DNA of 64,000 nucleotides from Choristoneura fumiferana. Lineage: Eukaryota > Arthropoda > Insecta > Lepidoptera > Tortricidae. The notes below the pieces were generated by a model. It ran no database searches, was not told where the DNA came from, and worked only from the letters and a program-made list of their open reading frames with translations. The position numbers were made by a program, and so were the translations under genes. The stretch is from NCBI RefSeq assembly GCF_025370935.1, contig NC_133496.1, positions 5,350,628 to 5,414,627 of the forward strand, written 5' to 3'. Of this stretch, positions 22,801 through 34,800 are shown one piece after another (within the stretch, counting starts at the first letter, position 1; each line of letters starts with the position of its first letter).

Positions 22801-25800
22801 TGTCGAATCTCGACTCTGAATGAATACCGACTTTAATCTACACAGCTTGTCATGTAATGATGTAGCATAGCGTAGGACCATACGTTTGGTAATTTTTACT
22901 AATTAAAATGAACTTACATTAATTCAAGTTTGCTCTGAGAGCTAATGCTGCATCAAAAACTTTTATTTAGAAGGAGTTCTGTATTAATTAGGTATTCATT
23001 TTGGTCGGAAACGAAAAAAAGTTCATCGCATGATGCTCTGTATTTTTCAACATCGGTGACATTTTACCAGATAGATATTTTTGTTTATGACAATGACACA
23101 ATGACACTGAATGGCAAAGAGCTGAATGGCAACGTCAGTGAAGTTGAAGTACAACAAAAATAAATAACAATTCCGTTTCAATGCTTTAAATTCAAGCTAA
23201 TGGTTGTTATGGAAGAATAAAACTTAATGTGACTTAATCAAGTTATTGGTTGAAAAGTACAACAATTTTATTATTTATTAAATACTCTCTAAAAAGGGTA
23301 TGGAACTTGAAGTAAGTTTCGGTTTATCTTTTATGTTATAAATTATGTGTCTATGTCGTTAACTTTATTGTTTTGGGTACGCTTGTGTGTTCCTGAGAAT
23401 TATTTCCACCCTTTTGAAATAAATGGCGCCGAAGATACTTTATGCGACGAAACTTGCCGGTCGATTGAAAGTTCCAAGCCGTTTGTTTAAAGTCGCATGT
23501 ACGAACGATACTACTATACACGCTAAAAAAGACGCACGTTAGGATTTACTACCCGTAAAGAACCTAAGTTGCTGTAATTTAGCAGCATTATTTATACGAT
23601 ATATATCAAATCAGTGCCCCAGCAAATATTTTGAAAGGGGGGGAAACTTTGGCATCCGTGTTGTCGGCCCGTTGGTTATTTATTAATTTCTTATCTATGT
23701 TATACGGAATAATTATAATGTTTTCTAACTTAATCTTTCCTATTCTTTGATCTGGAGATACATACTGCCGAGGTCATAAATAAATATCTATCCCATCAAA
23801 TATCCCGTCAAATATATACAGACTTTATTGTTAGTGGCATACGGGTGTGTAGTTTTTTTGATGTCTTGGTAACGTACATTAAACCTACTCATGACATAAC
23901 CTATACTTGGTTTGGATAGGTAGATTAAACCTACTCATGACATAACCTATACTTGGTTTGGATAGGTAGTCAATTGGTGTCTTAAATATTGAATTTCCCC
24001 CATTAAACTATCTAAACATTTACATTTCTGAATTGAAATACACTAGTCTAGTTGGTATTACAATGAATGATAGATAAGTAAAATGTTTAAAATCCTTGAA
24101 TGTACCAAATCTGGCAGCTAAAGTTTGTTGACATTTAGTTAAATACCTATCCAAACGAAGTATACCCATTATTTACTTAGGAATGGACGTGTATCTTTTT
24201 AGCAATGGGCAATGACAGGGTTAATCTTTTAATTATTCTGGTTTAATCCCTCATAATTGATCCGTTACCTTGCTATCGCTACATATGGAGCACATACAGG
24301 AATAGATCATTCGTGTCTGCATCGTACAGGAATTTCGTTATAATGAATATTATTATTATCCAATAATATAAGAACTATAAAACGTTACACATGTAACGAC
24401 ATCTGCCACATTCGCCTTCTATTAATACTTTTATATTTATTTTTTATCGCTCATAAGCCCCTCAGTTTATTGCTCCAGGTACGGACGCGAAGTTAGCAGC
24501 CTAAAGTTAATTTTAATTCTACCAAACCAAGGAGTATATTTAAGACTTAAATTGATTTAATTGGTCGCAAAGAACTCAATATATGTATATGAAATCAAGT
24601 GAAGGCTTTGATGAAGCAGATGGAGGGGACAGTTAAAAGAAAACTTTTTTTTTTTTCGCTTCTCATGCTCGTAAATTTCGTATTTATGCTGGATCTAGGC
24701 GACATAAAATGACTTTTTATGCTCTAGTGCATAAAGTTAAATCTTCTCCTAAAACCAAGGCAATCAGGTGTAAACGGCCACAAACAAAGAAGTTTCACAG
24801 AATTTGGCATGCGCATAGCCTTTGACACGGAAAGGGCTGGACCACTGGTTATTTATTTAAATTTAACACATTTGCCACCAAATAGGCGTTATCTTTAAAC
24901 TCAAGTCTCCTATTGTTGGAACTACTAGTGTACGAACTACGGTTTACTTGAGAACTAGGTAAACTCGGGTTCTTTAGACAAAGTTACAATAGGCGATTGT
25001 TTCTCGAGGCTTCATGCCTCCTGGCTCTTTATTTACTTCCCTAGTGTATATGCTGCTTTCTCAGTGTTTACAAAAAGCTCGACTTGAAAAAAAGTCTAGC
25101 AGTCTAGAACTCTATATAACTTGTAAACTTCAACAGTCGGAACCCATTACGGGGAATTTTTGAGCTACTCACGATTTTGTATCTGCTTCTTCGTCAATTT
25201 CACACTTTAGTCATACTTAGTACTTCATTGGCATGCTTCGTTCAGGCGAAGGTTCAGGCACGGCGGCCACGACGTACAAAATACGCGTTCTTGACCCTAG
25301 TACTATAAGTATCTAGTACCAATGACATTTAAGTAGTATGGCTTAGATGTGCAAATAAATGTAATCGTTAATCTTACCTATTTATTTAAACCTATTTAAA
25401 ATGTGTCTTGAGTGTATTTCAGCATTATTATTTTCAATTACAATAGATATACGACTACAAACTTAAATGAATTATTCGGTAGGTAGTTATTTCATGCATT
25501 AATAATTTCAGAAATCATTATTTATTTATAAAAGGAAATAGGGAGGGCACCGTTACCATTTCGCAAAATTAATTATTGCTCCCGAACTTAGTGCCGTGCA
25601 GCCGTATACATCGCGTTGCGCACCCGACTGCTTTCCTGCGGTTTTCCTGCAATCTGCGCTTGAGGGGTGGGGTGGGGTAACTCGAACCGGTGCGGGGCGG
25701 AGCGTGGCCATTCTGTACGTTAGTACCTACTAACTATTATTTTGCAGGTGCTAGGCTAGGACCTTGTGCAAGGTCCGCCCGGATTGCTACCACCATCTAG

Positions 25801-28800
25801 CTCGCTAATCCTGCCGTGAAGCAGCAGTGCTTGCACTGTTGTGTTTCGGCGTGGAGAGTAAGACAGCCGGTGAAATTACTGGCACTTGAGGTATCCCATT
25901 TTAGGCCTCTAGGCTGGCAACGCATCTGCAATACCCCAGGCGACCCACTTGCTCGTTTGCCATCCAGTCGAAAAAAAATATTCTGTGGTTCAGGGTAACC
26001 AGCTTTTTAGGCAAATCTCATGTTTAGGTTGTAACGCCCTCATTGGCATCCGGCGTTTAATGTACAAATACAAATACAAAGACTCTTTATTGTACACCAG
26101 ACATAGTAAGCGATACAGAAAACAAATGTAACTCGATTAAAACTGAAATATAAACTGGATTGCATCAACTCATTCATGTTTTAACTTATATCCGTTGATG
26201 GCATCGTATGGCCAATGATGTTGCTCCCCAAACCCAATCTCGACTCAGATGAACACAAACCGGTTCTGCATTACATATAGCCAAATTCCAAATATAGCAT
26301 GCCTCTCTTGGAGCATTAAATCTACCGGACACGTCGACGGAAGGTTTTACTCGCTCGAAGTAAATGCCATTAGTCCAAAGCCCAGGTTAGATTTGCCAAA
26401 AAAAAAATTCATGCATCTTGTATTACATTGAGGCGCTCGATTGGTTAAAAAAAAACTTATATTTTATACTTAATTCTCATATTTTCCCCCATACATCCCT
26501 GTTAATTGTAGACAGGTATTTAACCCATGGAATTTTTATTTTTTATCTGTTTATTTGTCATTGTATGTATTTTGTTTTGGAATAATGACTTTCTGCCAAG
26601 TTTCTTGCGCATATTATTCTTGGCTTGAAGTATAAAGAAGTAACATGTAAAAGAACCCTTTGCTTACATAATAAACTATTTTGATCTTTGGCCACTTCGA
26701 TTTCTTTCGCTCTACGGCCTCGCAGTAATAACAAAACGAGATATATTATCGATCGCACTACAAAGCACAAAATAGAATACAAAATATAGTTTCACTAAGT
26801 ATAGTTTTAATAAATAATAACTACATATATAATGGACAATTCAAATTAAATTAACTAAAACTAAACAAAGCTTGTACTACGGATACCTACTACGCAAGGG
26901 ATACACTTCTTTAAATAAATACAGGTATTAAAACTAACGTTGACTCTGGTACAAAACTTTCGTACCTAGGAAAAGCCGCTCAGGATTGGACCCTGGAGCT
27001 CTAGCTTCGCAGCCAGGTCAGGGTCATTAACCACTATGATAAGTGGTCAAAACGCCTCCGGTTTAATGCTCTAAGGAGCCAAATGTTAAATAACATTGAA
27101 AACTTGTACCTAACCGATATAATTGTCAAATTACTCCACTGCTTAGCGTATCACGGCCCGGTCCGCACGTTTCGCATGCTGTTGGTTAGTGCTAAAATGG
27201 GTGATAATAGCTATGGGACGTTTGGTGAAAATGCGTGTAAGTCACATTTTTGGGAAGATCGTGGTGTTGCTGATACTTTTTTTATATGTGTTTATTGTTT
27301 TTAAAAAGTGGGGTGATTAAGTCGTTTCGCGTGTGTCCAAATTCTTTTAACTACTCGTCGGTTTTTGTTCTAGTATACGCCTTAATTTTTTTTAATGATA
27401 TGAAATGTGTCTCTATTTTCTGGACATTAACCGAAATCCCGAGTAGAGTATAAAAAAATATATTTTCAGTTTTAGTGGTAAGTATGTTTCCGAAAGAATG
27501 AAATCCGATTCTGAGGTATAATCACTATTATGTTATGAGGCTTTGTACATACGTTCGTAATACCCTAATCAAAACGTTCTGTTCATCTTTGGCCAGAGGG
27601 CAGACAGACACATGATACATGTTGACAGATACATGTTGTATTAGTGTAAAATGTAGTATACACTAGGCAGTTGCTAATTGTGTATTAATTAAAAAAACCT
27701 ATTTGCGGTTCAGCCAAGGTTAAACCGCGCGTGCGGTTGTGTGTGATCAAGTTAAATTGATCTCATTGCTCAGGTTTCAGTGGATTGCAAATTTTCAGCG
27801 GCTTCTTCTGGTTTATTTAATTGATTGTCAAGATTATTGAATGATGATTGAACAAAGGCTCATATTCAAGGAATAGCCCGTATTTAAGTAACATTTATGT
27901 TAATGTTAAGGCAACTTTAAACCGTAGTATCTTAGACTGGTTTTAGTGTCACGCGTACCGTCAGTACGGATCGCTACGCACAGGCTGATCTATATGAGCT
28001 TCCTGGGAGCGTTTTAGAGTAATACGGAGGGGTCCGTACGGACGACCGTCCGCGCGGATAGGAAACTCATATAGATCAGCCTGTGCGGAGCGATCCGTAC
28101 TGACGGTACGCGTGACACTAAAACCCGCCTATGAGCTTCCTATCCGCGCGGACGGTCGTCCGTACGGATCCCTCCGTATTACTCTAAAACGCTCCCAGGA
28201 AGCTCATATAGATCAGCCTGTGCGGAGCGATCTGTATAGGCGGTACGCGTGACACTAAAACCAGTCATAGTGGTTTGACCTATGGCCTCAAGCAGAAAAA
28301 CGTGGGTTCGAGGCTTGCTCGCACCTTGAGTTTTTCTAAATTCATTTGCGAAATTTCATTTGTTTACCACGTGCTTTGCGGTGAAGGAAAACATCGTTTG
28401 GACACATGCATTTACGAAAGAAATTAGTGGTATGTGTGAAATTCCTAATTCGTACTAGGCCAGCATGGCAACTACAGCCTAAGCCTTTATTTTGAGAGTC
28501 TCTGTACCTCAGTGTCACGTTCTTATATAACCTGGAGGTGATATAATAGCTGTTAGACGAAACTAAATCTTTTGCAATTGGGTCATTAGCTATTAAAGTG
28601 TAACTGGTTTTTATTATCTTTATGGCTTTGGTAAGAAATATTTTCTAAAGCAATTTCTACGCTAATTTGTCGCCAGTTATAAACTGTTAGTCGCGCGTAC
28701 ATACAAGCCAGTTTAGCGCTACATCAGTGACCGATATTTTGAGTGAGAAAATTGAACGCAGTAAGTGTGTTGGTTAAGCAGCTAAAACAGATGTAACATT

Positions 28801-31800
28801 AATGGATACGTTAATGAAGGCGTTAATTGCAGTAAATATTAACAATGTGCTATTGGGGTCAAATAATTGTGATAAAATTTTATCGGGTCGCACAAGGCAG
28901 CAGGGCGTAGTACAATCGCTATCGGATATATCGGCGTACTAATATTACGGAGCTGCATTAGACATTTCAATAAATTCGTTATATTAGGTAAGGTTAATAT
29001 CAGAACATGCAATTTGTCGTAAATATAAGACCCAACGACTTTTCAATAAATTTGGGACACAACGAGCTAAAATTATCAGAAAAAAAAACAGACTGTCTTC
29101 GTAGTTTTTTGATTGATTAAAAAAATTCTTTCACTACTCACGTTTTGTGCAAATCTGCACTGCAAGAAAAATCGTGCAAGCTGCATTACATAGCGGCGCT
29201 CGATTGACCACTAGAAACTCGGTGGCTTCACGGCCTCGCAATGTAATGCAACTTGTGCAATTTTTCTTGCAGGTCTAAACTAAACAGAACTTTATATATG
29301 AATAAGGATATTATATTGAATAAAAATAAATGTTTGCGTATTCCCTATTTCACCGCATATTGCTAGCGCTTAAGTACTCTTAGGTGTAAATAGTAAAGCA
29401 AAGCGCAAATCACGGATTGACGAGATGCCAGGATCGATTTCTGGCTTAAATGCCTGCCTTTATCGTGTTTTTTTTATATTTTCTAGTTTCAGTATCATTA
29501 GGTCAAGTAATAATACTTAACGGGAAAATTTAAAAATTAAATACATTTCTTTTTTCTGAATTTACGACACGAATGGTTCGGTACATGATTGTTTTGCCAA
29601 CAGGTTGGGAAGCGGAGGAGAAGGCGCCGTTCCTCCGCAACGAGCCCGTGAAGCTGACGCCCGCGTGGGAGGGCTCCAACCTGCCCAATGACACGCTCAA
29701 CTTGAAAGGTAAGTCTTCCACTCCAGCGACCCCCGCAATTAGGGACGTTTCCGTCCCGTTAAAAACTGTTAGGCGAAAACTAGACGTACAATACATATTG
29801 TGATCTACAGGTATTTATCACATAGATATTGTGAAATTTACTGATCGTGTAGCAGCGTATATTGACAAATATTAGTATTGACTAGCTCTTGCCCGGACCT
29901 TTGATGGCACTTTGTATTAATTAAGGCATTAAAGCGAGTCCGTCCCACTACCCAACGCAGTGGCTCTAGCATCCATGGTTTCAGCCACTCATTTACAAAG
30001 TGGGCATATAAACACTTTACTAAAACACACGCAGGTTTCCTCAGTAAACCTGTGTGCACCTAAGTATCGTGACAAAATTTGTCATAATTGCTCTAGAAGC
30101 GCGAATCGCGAACTAGGTCATGTCGAAGTAGGCCGGCATGCATAGCTTGGTTATGTTGGGAGCTAAAATTAAAACAGATTGTCTTATTTTTGTTTTTCAC
30201 GCAAGTGAAAATAATAAAAAAAATTACTTAATTTATTTAGTACAGTCAGTTAAAAAAGATAAATACGGTCAAAGGTTACATAAATCTGTATACACGACTT
30301 TATTTACTTGACGTTAACGTTGTGCTTGTGCTTACATATGTATTTGTGTAACTTTGGATCACCACTTTTCTCTTAAATCATCAATATCTGTTGAAAAGTA
30401 AGGATGACACGCGTGACTGAAGTTTGCGTTCTATCTATATTTATTATGGACTTTCTTTATAATTGTGTCGGATCTCTGTCTAATTGACAATTCCATATAT
30501 TTACATATAATATACACACTCATCTATGCATATAATACAACAAAGATAATGAATAAAAACCAATGCTTGTATATTTCCCATTAAAAACAACGAAATATAA
30601 CTATAGAAAACCTTAACCTCCCAGGTATTGCCATGGACCTAACCCCACCGAAGGATAAATGGCACCTCATCTTCATCACTCTCGTCATCCACGGCCTCGG
30701 GACCCTGACAGCGTGGAACATGTTCATAACAGCTAAGGATTACTTTGTGGACTACAAGCTGAAGGGGACAGAGTATGCTGGGAACTACCTGGCCTATGTT
30801 GGGCTGGCCGCGCAGCTCCCTAACCTGTTGTTCAGTTGGTTCAACGTCTTTGTTAAAATGGGGTAAGTTAATATTTCTTAAGGTGCTGATAAACTTGAGC
30901 GGTCATGTAATTAGCGTTCAAGGGAATGTTAACGTGTTGTGTTGGTTTGTGTTTGAGATTGAATGACAAAATTAAAAATAGAAAAATATACATGTGCCGA
31001 CACACATATAGTTGTAATACAGTGTGTATGTAATGCAGTTGTTGGAAAACTTGAATTCAGTGTCGTTCTCCCCAGCGATACCACGGCAATAAGCATAGGG
31101 GCCATCTATAATTGCGTCAAACTAATTTTGACCTTTTTTATAATGTGTTAAATATATTTCACCCATTCCCAACGCAGTGGCTATGCAAAAAAATTGCATA
31201 CTCACATTTTAAAAATGGGTATATTATCGCCTTACTAAAACACACGCAGATTTCCTTAATAAATTTGTGTGCACCTAAGTCTTGCGACAATCGAACATTA
31301 AAGGACCAACTAGGCTGCGAGCAATTTTTCAGTCTACAGTTAACCACAATACTTTTTAGGATTCGTAAGATCAGAACTGAAATTTGTGATGTCAACTATT
31401 AAATCAGAAGTTCTATCACCACCACTACACTGACGCGAACTCAACTCTGTGAGGATGAACACTGGTTGAGTACAAAACGCGTGAGCGTAGTGTGATGGCG
31501 GTAATAGTTGGGTTTGTGTGATGTGTGTGTGTGTGCTCTTCGAATGTGGAGGTCGTGGGTGAGCAAAGTAATTGTTTATAGTTCATTGATGGACTTCCGC
31601 AAAGTAACGCATGATTCCTGATACAATAAATTAGGGATACAAAAAATCCATTCAAGTTTATCTCATTTGGAAGTTCCCAAACTTATTGTTACCGTTGTTC
31701 TCTTGCAGTGGCGACCTGACGACGAGGATCGTGTGGTCACTCAGTATAGAGGTGCTGATATTCGTCTTCACCATTATCCTCGCCATGCTGGACAGTACGC

Positions 31801-34800
31801 AGTGGCCCGGCGCCTTCTTCTGGCTCACCATGATATCTGTCTTCTTGTTAAATGGTTAGTACTCAACTCGATTATTTAAGGTCTCTACCCCGCTACAACG
31901 TATTGTGCATTGTGCCATGACCGTAAAAGCAATGTGTCAGGCAAAAATATATTCTTTGTATTGAAAAGTATGAAACTATGTCCACTAGCCTCTGTCGCCT
32001 CTGTCTAGCGTCTGTCGCGGGACCGATGAACGGTGGAGCAGACGTGTCCTCGAGACCACGGTCGAGAAAACGTAGTGTAGGGCGTCCTGAGGCACGGTGG
32101 ACGGACGACCTTAAGGGAGTCGCTGGCGGCGGATGGATGCGAGTGGCTGGAGACAGTGTTGTGGCGCGCCATGGAAGAGACCTATGTCCAGCAGTGGACT
32201 GCTGTAGGCTGATGATGATGTCCACTAGCACGTTTCGTAACCAACCGTCGCCGTCACGTGTCATGTATGCGCTTGACATTCCGTTCCTGACACATTCCTA
32301 TTACCATAGTAAAAGAGGACAAGTAGGTCCACTCCGACCCTTTAGGAGACTTTTAACTGCCTACTCCGGCGCGGCGCGGATGCTTAGGGCTGTCGACGTC
32401 TATTTTAGATTAATTACCTACCGGCAAATAATTTTAGTACGAAAGTTAACTTAAAAATGTCTAATGTCTGTGTCTAGAGAAACCAGACAGATTATATGCT
32501 ATGATATTATTATTATTATACTAAATTTAAAAATATTATTTATAAATTCGCCGGAATGGTGATGGCGACTGTATACATACTCATGTTTACCTACACAATA
32601 CTATACTTATATTGTTTATAGGTATTTATATTATTTTTTTATGTGTCCTTGCACGAAACTATTACGCTACACTTATATACCACTAATTTACAACTGTATC
32701 CTCTATAATAAAACTTAACCCTCCTTTAATTATCAGTGTGTGCGTGCGGTGGGTGCGTGCGTACCAGCGCCAACCGGCGCGAACACATTTAAGCCGCGCG
32801 ATGTACTTTTGTTCGTAGTGAGCCTACTTGTCCTCTTTTACTATGTTAGTTATTTCGGTCATGTCATGGCATGATACGGTGTATTGGGTAGATAGATAGA
32901 TACCTTTAAGGCCTACTCTAGATGGCGCGGGCGCGGGTGCACGTAAAATCCGTCGCACGCGAATACATACTATTTTTCAAAAGGCGTCCAACCGCTCCGC
33001 AAAACCGCAATCCGCAGCAGCTAGCGTAGGCCATTAGAAAAAAGTTTTCCTTTAAATAACTTGTGTTATAGCATATATTCCTATTACAAGAACTGCAGGA
33101 AAAACCTAGAAAAATAATTTAACATAAGTACAGTACATTCAGTGAAATCGAAAACTAAACAAACATTAAGAGCATGAAACTACCGTGAGACTCACTCATA
33201 TTAAATATAATGACCCGGATAACTCACGTCTTAAATCGAGTTATCCGGGTCATTATATTTAATATAAACATTAAGAGCGCTGTTTCCTAGCAGTAATGAC
33301 ACAATTTTTTAATAGATATAGCCTGAAAAATAAAACAGTACCCGTTTTAGAGTCTATATATTAGCATCTAATCATTATCTCGCCTATATTCGCACACTAA
33401 CTGACGAATCGTTAATCATTTATACATTAAAATTTATTTCTCTGCCTTTTTTATGCCCACTTCCAACGCAGTGGCCTCACTGACACAAGGTGTTGTCACA
33501 TCTTCACAGTGGGCAGAATAAACGCTCTACTAAAACACACGCAGATTTCATCAATAAATTTGTGTGCACCTAAGTTTAGCTACATTTACAACTGAGAAAT
33601 ATGTACTCTTAGGTTCAATAGATATTTTTAAAATATTGCATTCTCAGTCCAACTCGGGGCTATTGGTAGCCTCAAAAAACTAGTGTAATGTAAATTTGAG
33701 GTAATACATATGTTGTAAATTTACTCAGCAGCATTCAACGCCGCCGGCTCTAGCCCGTGATCAAGGTTAGAGCGAGTGTCTAAACCACTTCCGCGTGTCT
33801 TAGGGCCGCCGCATAGGTACACTCACAATCCATGTCAAGTTCAAAATTCAAATGTAAGAGTTATGATAGTGGACCTTATGTACAAATCCATGTCAAATTC
33901 AAATTCAAATGTAATTAACCCGCACGATCGTATCGGCTGGGTTCGAAAGAGGAAATAAGTGACATTTTCATATCCGTGGATATATATAATATATAACTTT
34001 ATTATATACTTAGTTAAGATTGGTTTTTGGAGTCTTTTTGTATTTTTTATTTCAACTCCAAATTTGTTACATCCCGTATTATTTGTTATATAGTGTCGAA
34101 TGTCAAAACGCAGCCGTTTCACACAATGGGTCATCATCATCATCTTATTTTGTTATGAGGATTAAAGTTTCTATCTATCTATCCATCCCAGCTTTTATAC
34201 GTCCCACTGCTGGGCACAGGCCTCTCAGAATGAGAGAGTTTCGACCGTGGTTCCCACGAGGGCTCAGTGCGGAATGGGAATTTCACACACACCGTTTAAT
34301 TGGTTCGCAGGTTTGTGCGAGTTTCCTCACGATGTTTTCCTTCACCGTAGCTAGTGGTAAATTTTAAATGTAATTTCGCACATAAATTTCTAAAAACTCA
34401 GAGGTATGAGCTGGCGTTTGAACCCACGATCCTCTGCTTGAGAGGCGGTAGGTCAAACCAAAAGACCACCACGGCTTGTGCTACATGCTTATGTCACGGC
34501 ACAATGCATTACGCATACGATGGAAATTCAATCCGCGGTCCATTAGTATATTTGCATTGCCCAGAGTGCGTTATGGTTGGTCTGTCTATCTATAGGTTTG
34601 AAAATGATATAAATTGGCTTTGACGCATGATATCCGCATGCTATAAAGTTATTGGCAGGAAGTAATCTGTCATCAACACTGAACTAAACAATTGAGATGA
34701 CATTCAATTTTATTGGACACTTGGGACTGTTATCAAATAGGCGAATAGCCTACACAAATATCAATGCTGACGAATTATGAAGAAACTATTACTGTGTATT

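Larger units (their letters stand above)
16976..29603 (+). other. ENT intron after first coding exon, 12.6 kb of repeat debris
   Basis: It is bounded by G|GTAAGC and TTGCCAACAG|. Inside are an RT fragment, a large tandem duplication, AACGTT-rich DNA, several MITEs and SINE/LINE tails (listed separately). A 27.0-27.3 kb plus-strand frame of 73 codons has no recognisable features. No H/ACA-like copy was seen in this intron. Confidence 0.6.

Noticed and set aside
31893..32454. Overlapping frames of 128 and 158 codons on both strands
   Set aside because: They are produced by the GC-rich RTE fragment and its neighbouring transposon, not a host gene.
33453..33587. Reading the five ENT-intron repeats simply as MITEs
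   Set aside because: The two separate hairpins, hinge motif, ACA end, uniform orientation, one-per-intron placement and paired changes fit an H/ACA RNA better; no terminal inverted repeat spans the whole unit and no target duplication was seen. The transposon option is kept only as the alternative.
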